64,000 bases of DNA from the NCBI GenBank assembly GCA_964036045.1, contig CAXIWF010000012.1, positions 225,990 through 289,989 on the forward strand, read 5' to 3'. The notes under the pieces were generated by a model. That model was not told where the DNA came from, ran no database searches, and worked only from the letters and a program-made list of their open reading frames with translations. The stretch is from Eutreptiella sp. 'Long Island Sound 2002'. Lineage: Eukaryota > Euglenozoa > Euglenophyceae > Eutreptiales > Eutreptiaceae. The number at the start of each line of letters is the position of its first letter. The stretch's first letter is position 1. A program made the position numbers and the translations under genes. Below, piece by piece: positions 1-12,410 of this stretch.

Positions 1-1397
1 GAAAATTCTCGGAAAATTCTCGGAAAATTGACGGAAAATTCTCGGAAAATTCTCGGAAAATTCTCGGAAAATTCTCGGAAAATTCTCGGAAAATTCTCGG
101 AAAATTCTCGGAAAATTCTCGGAAAATTCTCGGAAAATTCTCGGAAAATTCTTGGAAAATTCTCGGAAAATTCTCGGAAAATTCTCGGAAAATTCTCGGA
201 AAATTCTCGGAAAATTCTCGGAAAATTCCCGGAAAATTCTCGGAAAATTCTCGGAAAATTCTCGGAAAATTCTCGGAAAATTCTCGGAAAATTCTCGGAA
301 AATTCTCGGAAAATTCTCGGAAAATTCTCGGAAAATTCTCGGAAAATTCTCGGAAAATTGACGGAAAATTCTCGGAAAATTCTCGGAAAATTCTCGGAAA
401 ATTCTCGGAAAATTCTCAGAAAATTCTCAGAAAATTCTCGGAAAATTCTCGGAAAATTCTCGGAAAATTCTCGGAAAATTGACGGAAAATTCTCGGAAAA
501 TTCTCGGAAAATTCTCGGAAAATTCTCGGAAAATTCTCGGAAAGTTCTCGGAAAATTCTCGGAAAATTCTCGGAAAATTCTCGGAAAATTCTCGGAAAAT
601 TCTCGGAAAATTCTCGGAAAATTTTCGGAAAATTCTCGGAAAATTCTCGGAAAATTCTCGGAAAAATCTCGGAAAATTCTCGGAAAATTCTCGGAAAATT
701 CTCAGAAAATTCTCGGAAAATTCTCGGAAAATTCTCGGAAAATTCTCGGAAAATTCTCGGAAAATTCTCGGAAAATTCTCGGAAAATTCTCGGAAAATTC
801 TCGGAAAATTCTCGGAAAATTCTCGAAAAATTCTTGGAAAATTCTCGGAAAATTCTCGGAAAATTCTCGGAAAATTCTCGGAAAATTCTCGGAAAATTCC
901 CGGAAAATTCTCGGAAAATTCTCGGAAAATTCTCGGAAAATTCTCGGAAAATTCTCGGAAAATTCTCGGAAAATTCTCGGAAAATTCTCGGAAAATTCTC
1001 GGAAAATTCTCGGAAAATTGACGGAAAATTCTCGGAAAATTCTCGGAAAATTCTCGGAAAATTCTCAGAAAATTCTCGGAAAATTCTCGGAAAATTCTCG
1101 GAAAATTCTCGGAAAATTGACGGAAAATTCTCGGAAAATTCTCGGAAAATTCTCGGAAAATTCTCGGAAAATTCTCGGAAAATTCTCGGAAAATTCTCGG
1201 AAAATTCTCGGAAAATTCTCGGAAAATTCTCGGAAAATTGACGAAAAACTCTCGGAAAATTCTCGGAAAATTCTCGGAAAATTCTCGGAAAATTCTCGGA
1301 AAATTCTCGGAAAATTCTCGGAAAATTCTCGGAAAATTCTCGGAAAATTCTCGGAAAATTCTCGGAAAATTCTCGGAAAATTGACGGAAAATTCTCG

Positions 1398-1410
1398 GAA
1401 AATTCTCGAA
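1398..1410 (+). promoter_or_regulatory. Three-box HSE-like site in a HOR position (type example)
   Basis: Monomer GAAAAATTCTC (second G changed to A) creates GAA-AA-TTC-TC-GAA, the minimal three-box HSE. GAA boxes start at 1,398 and 1,408, with TTC at 1,403. The variant sits two monomers after a TTGAC unit. The same arrangement is seen at 9,040, 15,482, 28,789, 30,098, 30,978, 34,639, 35,519, 37,299, 45,111, 46,913, 54,190, 54,784, 58,063, 58,669, 60,219, 60,703, 62,133, 62,243 and 63,803. Sites at 815, 38,660 and 48,242 have the same core but a different neighbourhood (no TTGAC two units before). Confidence 0.3.
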
Positions 1411-3465
1411 AAATTCTCGGAAAATTCTCGGAAAATTCTCGGAAAATTCTCGGAAAATTCTCGGAAAATTCTCGGAAAATTCTCGGAAAATTCTCGGAAA
1501 ATTCTCGGAAAATTCTCGGAAAATTGACGGAAAATTCTCGGAAAATTCTCGGAAAATTCTCGGAAAATTCTCGGAAAATTCTCGGAAAATTCTCGGAAAA
1601 TTCTCGGAAAATTCTCGGAAAATTCTCGGAAAATTCTCGGAAAATTCTCGGAAAATTCTCGGAAAATTCTCGGAAAATTCTCGGAAAATTCCCGGAAAAT
1701 TCTCGGAAAATTCTCGGAAAATTCTCGGAAAATTCTCGGAAAATTCTCGGAAAATTCTCGGAAAATTCTCGGAAAATTCTCGGAAAATTCTCGGAAAATT
1801 CTCGGAAAATTCTCGGAAAATTCTCGGAAAATTGACGAAAAACTCTCGGAAAATTCTCGGAAAATTCTCGGAAAATTCTCGGAAAATTCTCGGAAAATTC
1901 TCGGAAAATTCTCGGAAAATTCTCGGAAAATTCTCGGAAAATTCTCGGAAAATTCTCGGAAAATTCTCGGAAAATTCTCGGAAAATTCCCGGAAAATTCT
2001 CGGAAAATTCTCGGAAAATTCTCGGAAAATTCTCGGAAAATTCTCGGAAAATTCTCGGAAAATTCTCGGAAAATTCTCGGAAAATTCTCGGAAAATTCTC
2101 GGAAAATTCTCGGAAAATTGACGAAAAACTCTCGGAAAATTCTCGGAAAATTCTCGGAAAATTCTCGGAAAATTCTCGGAAAATTCTCGGAAAATTCTCG
2201 GAAAATTCTCGGAAAATTCTCGGAAAATTCTCGGAAAATTCTCGGAAAATTCTCGGAAAATTCTCGGAAAATTCCCGGAAAATTCTCGGAAAATTCTCGG
2301 AAAATTCTCGGAAAATTCTCGGAAAATTCTCGGAAAATTCTCGGAAATTCTCGGAAAACTCTCAGAAATTCCTCGGAAAATTCTCGGAAAATTCTCGGAA
2401 AATTCTCGGAAAATTCTCGGAAAATTCTCGGAACATTCTCAATAAATTCTCGGAAAATTCTCGGAAAATTCTCGGAAAATTCTCGGAAAATTCTCGGAAA
2501 ATTCTCGGAAAATTCTCGGAAAATTCTCGGAAAATTCTCGGAAAATTCTCAGAAAATTCTCGGAAAATTCTCGGAAAATTCTCGGAAAATTCTCGGAAAA
2601 TTCTCGGAAAATTCTCGGAAAATTCTCGGAAAATTCTCGGAAAATTCCCGGAAAATTCTCGGAAAATTCTCGGAAAATTTTCGGAAAATTCTCGGAAAAT
2701 TCTTCGAAAATTGACGGAAAATTCTCGGAAAATTCTCAGAAAATTCTCGGAAAATTCTCGGAAAATTCTCGGAAAATTCTCGGAAAATTCTCGGAAAATT
2801 CTCGGAAAATTCTCGGAAATTCTCGGAAAATTCTCGGAAAATTCTCGGAAAATTCTCGGAAAATTCTCGGAACATTCTCGGAAAATTTTCGGAAAATTCT
2901 CGGAAAATTCTCGGAAAATTCTCGGAAAATTCTCGGAAAATTCTCGGAAAATTCTAGGAAAATTCTCGGAAAATTCTCGGAAAATTCTCGGAAAATTCTC
3001 GGAAAAATCTCGGAAAAATCTCGGAAAATTTTCGGAAAATTTTCGGAAAATTCTCGGAAAATTCTCGGAAAATTCTCGGAAAATTCTCGGAAAATTCTCG
3101 GAAAATTCTCGGAAAATTCTCGGAAAATTCTCGGAAAATTCTCGGAAAATTCTCGGAAAATTCTCGGAAAATTCTCGGAAAATTCTCGGAAAATTCTCAG
3201 AAAATTCTCGGAAAATTCTCGGAAAATTCTCGGAAAATTCTCGGAAAATTCTCGGAAAATTTTCGGAAAATTCTCGGAAAATTCTCGGAAAACTGACGGG
3301 AAATTCTCGGAAAATTCTCAGAAAATTCTCGGAAAATTCTCGGAAAATTCTCAGAAAATTCTCGGATAATTCTCGGAAATTTCTCGGAAAATTCTCGGAA
3401 AATTTTCGGGAAATTCTCGGAAAATTCTCGGAAAATTCTCGGAAAATTCTCGGAAAATTCTCGGA

Positions 3466-4741
3466 AAATTCTCAGAAAATTCTCGGAAAATTCTCGGAAA
3501 ATTCCCCGAAAATTCTCGGAAAATTCTCGGAAAATTCTCGGAAAATTCTCGGAAAATTCTCAGAAAATTCTCAGAAAATTCTCGGAAAATTGACGGAAAA
3601 TTCTCGGAAAATTCTCGGAAAATTCTCGGAAAATTCTCGGAAAATTCTCGGAAAATTCTCGGAAAATTCTCGGAAAGTTCTCGGAAAATTCTCGGAAAAT
3701 TCTCGGAAAATTCTCGGAAAATTCTCGGAAAATTCTCGGAAAATTCTCGGAAAATTCTCGGAAAATTCTCAGAAAATTCTCGGAAAATTCTCGGAAAATT
3801 CTCGGAAAATTCTCGGAAAATTCTCGGAAAATTCTCGGAAAATTCTCGGAAAATTCTCGGAAAATTCCCGGAAAATTCTCGGAAAATTCTCGGAAAATTT
3901 TCGGAAAATTCTCGGAAAATTCTTCGAAAATTGACGGAAAATTCTCGGAAAATTCTCAGAAAATTCTCGGAAAATTCTCGGAAAATTCTCGGAAAATTCT
4001 CGGAAAATTTTCGGAAAATTCTCGGAAAATTCTCAGAAAATTCTCGGAAAATTCTCGGAAAATTCTCGGAAAATTCTCGGAAAATTCTCAGAAAATTCTC
4101 GGAAAATTCTCAGAAAATTCTCGGAAAATTCTCGGAAAATTCCCCGAAAATTCTCGGAAAATTCTCGGAAAATTCTCGGAAAATTCTCGGAAAATTCTCA
4201 GAAAATTCTCAGAAAATTCTCGGAAAATTGACGGAAAATTCTCGGAAAATTCTCGGAAAATTCTCGGAAAATTCTCGGAAAATTCTCGGAAAATTCTCGG
4301 AAAATTCTCGGAAAGTTCTCGGAAAATTCTCGGAAAATTCTCGGAAAATTCTCGGAAAATTCTCGGAAAATTCTCGGAAAATTCTCGGAAAATTCTCGGA
4401 AAATTCTCAGAAAATTCTCGGAAAATTCTCGGAAAATTCTCGGAAAATTCTCGGAAAATTCTCGGAAAATTCTCGGAAAATTCTCGGAAAATTCTCGGAA
4501 AATTCCCGGAAAATTCTCGGAAAATTCTCGGAAAATTTTCGGAAAATTCTCGGAAAATTCTTCGAAAATTGACGGAAAATTCTCGGAAAATTCTCAGAAA
4601 ATTCTCGGAAAATTCTCGGAAAATTCTCGGAAAATTCTCGGAAAATTTTCGGAAAATTCTCGGAAAATTCTCAGAAAATTCTCGGAAAATTCTCGGAAAA
4701 TTCTCGGAAAATTCTCGGAAAATTCTCGGAAAATTCTCGGA
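3466..4741 (+). repeat. 638-bp tandem duplication (58 monomers)
   Basis: Two adjacent copies, about 3466-4103 and 4104-4741, share landmarks exactly 638 bp apart. CTCAG is at 3473 and 4111, TTCCCCG at 3504 and 4142, the TTGAC following TTCTTCG at 3931 and 4569. The period is exactly 58 monomers. Superrepeat copies 2 and 3 carry one copy each, so the duplication either arose only in copy 1 or was lost from the others. Edges are good to a few tens of bases. Confidence 0.85.
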
Positions 4742-5419
4742 AAATTCTCGGAAAATTCTCGGAAAGTTCTCGGAAAATTCTCGGAAAATTCTCGGAAAAT
4801 TCTCGGAAAATTCTCGGAAAATTCTCAGAAAATTCTCGGAAAATTCTCGGAAAATTCCCGGAAAATTCTCGGAAAATTCTCGGAAAATTCTCGGAAAATT
4901 CTCGGAAAATTCTCAGAAAATTCTCAGAAAATTCTCGGAAAATTGACGGAAAATTCTCGGAAAATTCTCGGAAAATTCTCGGAAAATTCTCGGAAAATTC
5001 TCGGAAAATTCTCGGAAAATTCTCGGAAAGTTCTCGGAAAATTCTCGGAAAATTCTCGGAAAATTCTCGGAAAATTCTCGGAAAATTCTCGGAAAATTCT
5101 CGGAAAATTCTCGGAAAATTCTCAGAAAATTCTCGGAAAATTCTCGGAAAATTCTCGGAAAATTCTCGGAAAATTCTCGGAAAATTCTCGGAAAATTCTC
5201 GGAAAATTCTCAGAAAATTCTCGGAAAATTCTCGGAAAATTCTCGGAAAATTCTCGGAAAATTTTCGGAAAATTCTCGGAAAATTCTCGGAAAATTGACG
5301 GAAAATTCTCGGAAAATTCTCAGAAAATTCTCGGAAAATTCTCGGAAAATTCTCGGAAAATTCTCGGAAAATTTTCGGAAAATTCTCGGAAAATTCTCAG
5401 AAAATTCTCGGAAAATTCT

Positions 5420-6585
5420 CGGAAAATTCTCGGAAAATTCTCAGAAAATTCTCAGAAAATTCTCGGAAAATTGACGGAAAATTGACGGAAAATTCTCGGA
5501 AAATTCTCGGAAAATTCTCGGAAAATTCTCGGAAAATTGTCGGAAAATTCTCGGAAAGTTCTCGGAAAATTCTCGGAAAATTCTCCGAAAATTCTCGGAA
5601 AATTCTCGGAAAATTCTCGGAAAATTGTCGGAAAATTCTCGGAAAATTCTTGGAAAATTCTCAGAAAATTCTCGGAAAATTCTCGGAAAATTCTCGGAAA
5701 ATTCTCGGAAAATTCTCGGAAAATTCTCGGAAAATTCTCGGAAAATTCTCGGAAAATTCCCGGAAAATTCTCGGAAAATTCTCGGAAAATTCTCGGAAAA
5801 TTCTCGGAAAATTCTCGGAAAATTCTCGGAAAATTCTCGGAAAATTCTCCCAAAGTTCTCGGAAAATTCTCGGAAAATTCTCGGAAAATTCTCGGAAAAT
5901 TCTCGGAAAATTCTCGGAAAATTCTCGGAAAATTCTCGGAAAATTCTCAGAAAATTCTCGGAAAATTCTCGGAAAATTCTCGGAAAATTCTCGGAAAATT
6001 CTCGGAAAATTCTCGGAAAATTCTCAGAAAATTCTCAGAAAATTCTCGGAAAATTGACGGAAAATTGACGGAAAATTCTCGGAAAATTCTCGGAAAATTC
6101 TCGGAAAATTCTCGGAAAATTCTCGGAAAATTCTCGGAAAGTTCTCGGAAAATTCTCGGAAAATTCTCCGAAAATTCTCGGAAAATTCTCGGAAAATTCT
6201 CGGAAAATTGTCGGAAAATTCTCGGAAAATTCTTGGAAAATTCTCAGAAAATTCTCGGAAAATTCTCGGAAAATTCTCGGAAAATTCTCGGAAAATTCTC
6301 GGAAAATTCTCGGAAAATTCTCGGAAAATTCTCGGAAAATTCCCGGAAAATTCTCGGAAAATTCTCGGAAAATTCTCGGAAAATTCTCGGAAAATTCTCG
6401 GAAAATTCTCGGAAAATTCTCGGAAAATTCTCCCAAAGTTCTCGGAAAATTCTCGGAAAATTCTCGGAAAATTCTCGGAAAATTCTCGGAAAATTCTCGG
6501 AAAATTCTCGGAAAATTCTCGGAAAATTCTCAGAAAATTCTCGGAAAATTCTCGGAAAATTCTCGGAAAATTCTCGGAAAATTCT
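5420..6585 (+). repeat. 583-bp tandem duplication (53 monomers)
   Basis: Landmarks repeat exactly 583 bp apart. The double TTGAC is near 5475 and 6058, the AAAGTTC G at 5558 and 6141, TTCTTGG near 5650 and 6233, TTCCC near 5760 and 6343, CTCCCAAAG at 5849 and 6432, and CTCAG near 5948 and 6531. The copies are nearly identical; one visible difference is TTGTC near 5537 where the second copy has TTCTC. The match fails left of about 5,400 and right of about 6,590. Confidence 0.85.
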
Positions 6586-7849
6586 CGGAAAATTCTCGGA
6601 AAGTTCTCGGAAAATTCTCGGAAAATTCTCGGAAAATTCTCGGAAAATTCTCGGAAAATTCTCGGAAAATTCTCGGAAAATTCTCAGAAAATTCTCGGAA
6701 AATTCTCGGAAAATTCCCGGAAAATTCTCGGAAAATTCTCGGAAAATTCTCGGAAAATTCTCGGAAAATTCTCAGAAAATTCTCAGAAAATTCTCGGAAA
6801 ATTGACGGAAAATTCTCGGAAAATTCTCGGAAAATTCTCGGAAAATTCTCGGAAAATTCTCGGAAAATTCTCGGAAAATTCTCGGAAAGTTCTCGGAAAA
6901 TTCTCGGAAAATTCTCGGAAAATTCTCGGAAAATTCTCGGAAAATTCTCGGAAAATTCTCGGAAAATTCTCGGAAAATTCTCAGAAAATTCTCGGAAAAT
7001 TCTCGGAAAATTCTCGGAAAATTCTCGGAAAATTCTCGGAAAATTCTCGGAAAATTCTCGGAAAATTCTCAGAAAATTCTCGGAAAATTCTCGGAAAATT
7101 CTCGGAAAATTCTCGGAAAATTTTCGGAAAATTCTCGGAAAATTCTCGGAAAATTGACGGAAAATTCTCGGAAAATTCTCAGAAAATTCTCGGAAAATTC
7201 TCGGAAAATTCTCGGAAAATTCTCGGAAAATTCTCGGAAAATTCTCGGAAAATTCTCGGAAATTCTCGGAAAATTCTCGGAAAATTCTCGGAAAATTCTC
7301 GGAAAATTCTCGGAACATTCTCGGAAAATTTTCGGAAAATTCTCGGAAAATTCTCGGAAAATTCTCGGAAAATTCTCGGAAAATTCTGGGAAAATTCTCG
7401 GAAAATTCTCGGAAAATTCTCGGAAAATTCTCAGAAAATTCTCGGAAAATTCTCGGAAAATTCCCGGAAAATTCTCGGAAAATTCTCGGAAAATTCTCGG
7501 AAAATTCTCGGAAAATTCTCAGAAAATTCTCAGAAAATTCTCGGAAAATTGACGGAAAATTCTCGGAAAATTCTCGGAAAATTCTCGGAAAATTCTCGGA
7601 AAATTCTCGGAAAATTCTCGGAAAATTCTCGGAAAGTTCTCGGAAAATTCTCGGAAAATTCTCGGAAAATTCTCGGAAAATTCTCGGAAAATTCTCGGAA
7701 AATTCTCGGAAAATTCTCGGAAAATTCTCAGAAAATTCTCGGAAAATTCTCAGAAAATTCTCGGAAAATTCTCGGAAAATTCTCGGAAAATTCTCGGAAA
7801 ATTTTCGGAAAATTCTCGGAAAATTCTCGGAAAATTGACGGAAAATTCT

Positions 7850-10800
7850 CGGAAAATTCTCGGAAAATTCCCGGAAAATTCTCGGAAAATTCTCGGAAAA
7901 TTCTCGGAAAATTCTCGGAAAATTCTCGGAAAATTCTCGGAAAATTCTCGGAAAATTCTCGGAAAATTCTCGGAAAATTCTCGGAAAATTGACGGAAAAT
8001 TCTCGGAAAATTCTCGGAAAATTCTCGGAAAATTCTCGGAAAATTCTCAGAAAATTCTCAGAAAATTCTCGGAAAATTCTCGGAAAATTCTCGGAAAATT
8101 CTCGGAAAATTGACGGAAAATTCTCGGAAAATTCTCGGAAAATTCTCGGAAAATTCTCGGAAAATTCTCGGAAAGTTCTCGGAAAATTCTCGGAAAATTC
8201 TCGGAAAATTCTCGGAAAATTCTCGGAAAATTCTCGGAAAATTCTCGGAAAATTTTCGGAAAATTCTCGGAAAATTCTCGGAAAATTCTCGGAAAAATCT
8301 CGGAAAATTCTCGGAAAATCCTCGGAAAATTCTCAGAAAATTCTCGGAAAATTCTCGGAAAATTCTCGGAAAATTCTCGGAAAATTCTCGGAAAATTCTC
8401 GGAAAATTCTCGGAAAATTCTCGGAAAATTCTCGGAAAATTCTCGGAAAATTCTCGGAAAATTCTTGGAAAATTCTCGGAAAATTCTCGGAAAATTCTCG
8501 GAAAATTCTCGGAAAATTCTCGGAAAATTCTCGGAAAATTCCCGGAAAATTCTCGGAAAATTCTCGGAAAATTCTCGGAAAATTCCCGGAAAATTCTCGG
8601 AAAATTCTCGGAAAATTCTCGGAAAATTCTCGGAAAATTCTCGGAAAATTCTCGGAAAATTGACGGAAAATTCTCGGAAAATTCTCGGAAAATTCTCGGA
8701 AAATTCTCAGAAAATTCTCGGAAAATTCTCGGAAAATTCTCGGAAAATTCTCGGAAAATTGACGGAAAATTCTCGGAAAATTCTCGGAAAATTCTCGGAA
8801 AATTCTCGGAAAATTCTCGGAAAATTCTCGGAAAATTCTCGGAAAATTCTCGGAAAATTCTCGGAAAATTCTCGGAAAATTGACGAAAAACTCTCGGAAA
8901 ATTCTCGGAAAATTCTCGGAAAATTCTCGGAAAATTCTCGGAAAATTCTCGGAAAATTCTCGGAAAATTCTCGGAAAATTCTCGGAAAATTCTCGGAAAA
9001 TTCTCGGAAAATTCTCGGAAAATTGACGGAAAATTCTCGGAAAATTCTCGAAAAATTCTCGGAAAATTCTCGGAAAATTCTCGGAAAATTCTCGGAAAAT
9101 TCTCGGAAAATTCTCGGAAAATTCTCGGAAAATTCTCGGAAAATTCTCGGAAAATTGACGGAAAATTCTCGGAAAATTCTCGGAAAATTCTCGGAAAATT
9201 CTCGGAAAATTCTCGGAAAATTCTCGGAAAATTCTCGGAAAATTCTCGGAAAATTCTCGGAAAATTCTCGGAAAATTCTCGGAAAATTCTCGGAAAATTC
9301 CCGGAAAATTCTCGGAAAATTCTCGGAAAATTCTCGGAAAATTCTCGGAAAATTCTCGGAAAATTCTCGGAAAATTCTCGGAAAATTCTCGGAAAATTCT
9401 CGGAAAATTCTCGGAAAATTCTCGGAAAATTCTCGGAAAATTGACGAAAAACTCTCGGAAAATTCTCGGAAAATTCTCGGAAAATTCTCGGAAAATTCTC
9501 GGAAAATTCTCGGAAAATTCTCGGAAAATTCTCGGAAAATTCTCGGAAAATTCTCGGAAAATTCTCGGAAAATTCTCGGAAAATTCTCGGAAAATTCCCG
9601 GAAAATTCTCGGAAAATTCTCGGAAAATTCTCGGAAAATTCTCGGAAAATTCTCGGAAAATTCTCGGAAAATTCTCGGAAAATTGTCGGAAAATTCTCGG
9701 AAAATTCTCGGAAAATTCTCGGAAAATTGACGAAAAACTCTCGGAAAATTCTCGGAAAATTCTCGGAAAATTCTCGGAAAATTCTCGGAAAATTCTCGGA
9801 AAATTCTCGGAAAATTCTCGGAAAATTCTCGGAAAATTCTCGGAAAATTCTCGGAAAATTCTCGGAAAATTCTCGGAAAATTCTCGGAAAATTCCCGGAA
9901 AATTCTCGGAAAATTCTCGGAAAATTCTCGGAAAATTCTCGGAAAATTCTCGGAAAATTCTCGGAAATTCTCGGAAAACTCTCAGAAATTCCTCGGAAAA
10001 TTCTCGGAAAATTCTCGGAAAATTCTCGGAAAATTCTCGGAAAATTCTCGGAACATTCTCAATAAATTCTCGGAAAATTCTCGGAAAATTCTCGGAAAAT
10101 TCTCGGAAAATTCTCGGAAAATTCTCGGAAAATTCTCGGAAAATTCTCGGAAAATTCTCGGAAAATTCTCAGAAAATTCTCGGAAAATTCTCGGAAAATT
10201 CTCGGAAAATTCTCGGAAAATTCTCGGAAAATTCTCGGAAAATTCTCGGAAAATTCTCGGAAAATTCCCGGAAAATTCTCGGAAAATTCTCGGAAAATTT
10301 TCGGAAAATTCTCGGAAAATTCTTCGAAAATTGACGGAAAATTCTCGGAAAATTCTCAGAAAATTCTCGGAAAATTCTCGGAAAATTCTCGGAAAATTCT
10401 CGGAAAATTCTCGGAAAATTCTCGGAAAATTCTCGGAAATTCTCGGAAAATTCTCGGAAAATTCTCGGAAAATTCTCGGAAAATTCTCGGAACATTCTCG
10501 GAAAATTTTCGGAAAATTCTCGGAAAATTCTCGGAAAATTCTCGGAAAATTCTCGGAAAATTCTCGGAAAATTCTGGGAAAATTCTCGGAAAATTCTCGG
10601 AAAATTCTCGGAAAATTCTCGGAAAAATCTCGGAAAAATCTCGGAAAATTTTCGGAAAATTTTCGGAAAATTCTCGGAAAATTCTCGGAAAATTCTCGGA
10701 AAATTCTCGGAAAATTCTCGGAAAATTCTCGGAAAATTCTCGGAAAATTCTCGGAAAATTCTCGGAAAATTCTCGGAAAATTCTCGGAAAATTCTCGGAA

Positions 10801-12410
10801 AATTCTCAGAAAATTCTCGGAAAATTCTCGGAAAATTCTCGGAAAATTCTCGGAAAATTCTCGGAAAATTTTCGGAAAATTCTCGGAAAATTCTCGGAAA
10901 ACTGACGGAAAATTCTCGGAAAATTCTCAGAAAATTCTCGGAAAATTCTCGGAAAATTCTCAGAAAATTCTCGGATAATTCTCGGAAATTTCTCGGAAAA
11001 TTCTCGGAAAATTTTCGGGAAATTCTCGGAAAATTCTCGGAAAATTCTCGGAAAATTCTCGGAAAATTGTCGGAAAATTCTCAGAAAATTCTCGGAAAAT
11101 TCTCGGAAAATTCCCCGAAAATTCTCGGAAAATTCTCGGAAAATTCTCGGAAAATTCTCGGAAAATTCTCAGAAAATTCTCAGAAAATTCTCGGAAAATT
11201 GACGGAAAATTCTCGGAAAATTCTCGGAAAATTCTCGGAAAATTCTCGGAAAATTCTCGGAAAATTCTCGGAAAATTCTCGGAAAGTTCTCGGAAAATTC
11301 TCGGAAAATTCTCGGAAAATTCTCGGAAAATTCTCGGAAAATTCTCGGAAAATTCTCGGAAAATTCTCGGAAAATTCTCAGAAAATTCTCGGAAAATTCT
11401 CGGAAAATTCTCGGAAAATTCTCGGAAAATTCTCGGAAAATTCTCGGAAAATTCTCGGAAAATTCTCAGAAAATTCCCGGAAAATTCTCGGAAAATTCTC
11501 GGAAAATTTTCGGAAAATTCTCGGAAAATTCTTCGAAAATTGACGGAAAATTCTCGGAAAATTCTCAGAAAATTCTCGGAAAATTCTCGGAAAATTCTCG
11601 GAAAATTCTCGGAAAATTTTCGGAAAATTCTCGGAAAATTCTCAGAAAATTCTCGGAAAATTCTCGGAAAATTCTCGGAAAATTCTCGGAAAATTCTCGG
11701 AAATTTCTCGGAAAATTCTCGGAAAATTCTCGGAAAGTTCTCGGAAAATTCTCGGAAAATTCTCGGAAAATTCTCGGAAAATTCTCGGAAAATTCTCAGA
11801 AAATTCTCGGAAAATTCTCGGAAAATTCCCGGAAAATTCTCGGAAAATTCTCGGAAAATTCTCGGAAAATTCTCGGAAAATTCTCAGAAAATTCTCAGAA
11901 AATTCTCGGAAAATTGACGGAAAATTCTCGGAAAATTCTCGGAAAATTCTCGGAAAATTCTCGGAAAATTCTCGGAAAATTCTCGGAAAATTCTCGGAAA
12001 GTTCTCGGAAAATTCTCGGAAAATTCTCGGAAAATTCTCGGAAAATTCTCGGAAAATTCTCGGAAAATTCTCGGAAAATTCTCGGAAAATTCTCAGAAAA
12101 TTCTCGGAAAATTCTCGGAAAATTCTCGGAAAATTCTCGGAAAATTCTCGGAAAATTCTCGGAAAATTCTCGGAAAATTCTCAGAAAATTCTCGGAAAAT
12201 TCTCGGAAAATTCTCGGAAAATTCTCAGAAAATTTTCGGAAAATTCTCGGAAAATTCTCGGAAAATTGACGGAAAATTCTCGGAAAATTCTCAGAAAATT
12301 CTCGGAAAATTCTCGGAAAATTCTCGGAAAATTCTCGGAAAATTTTCGGAAAATTCTCGGAAAATTCTCAGAAAATTCTCGGAAAATTCTCGGAAAATTC
12401 TCGGAAAATT
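7850..12410 (+). repeat. Superrepeat copy 2
   Basis: Aligns to copy 1 from about 210 to 5440. The offset steps through 7642, 7631, 7642, 7609, 7620, 7609 and finally 6971. Nearly all steps are one 11-bp unit, so the copies differ mainly by gain or loss of whole monomers. About 1 kb (roughly 2141-3188 against 9761-10808) matches with one substitution that I could see (A at 2956, G at 10576). The last step of 638 bp arises because this copy lacks the 638-bp tandem duplication of copy 1. The left junction falls between a TTGAC unit at 7838 and a TTCCC unit at 7870. The right end diverges near 12,410. Confidence 0.85.

Larger units (their letters stand above)
1..6600 (+). repeat. Superrepeat copy 1 (left edge outside window)
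   Basis: This is the first of three diverged copies of a multi-kilobase superrepeat. Its landmarks, in order, are TTGAC units at 30, 360, 481, 1020 and 1240, paired TTGAC/GAAAAACTC units near 1240, 1834 and 2120, the AACATTCTCAATAA signature near 2432, AACATTC near 2872, a CTAGG unit at 2956, two AAAAATCTC units near 3001-3025, AACTGAC near 3293, GATAATTC near 3364 and TTCCCCG near 3504. The same order recurs about 7.6 kb and 14.07 kb downstream. The unit may begin before base 1. Two internal tandem duplications (638 and 583 bp) distinguish this copy. Confidence 0.85.
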
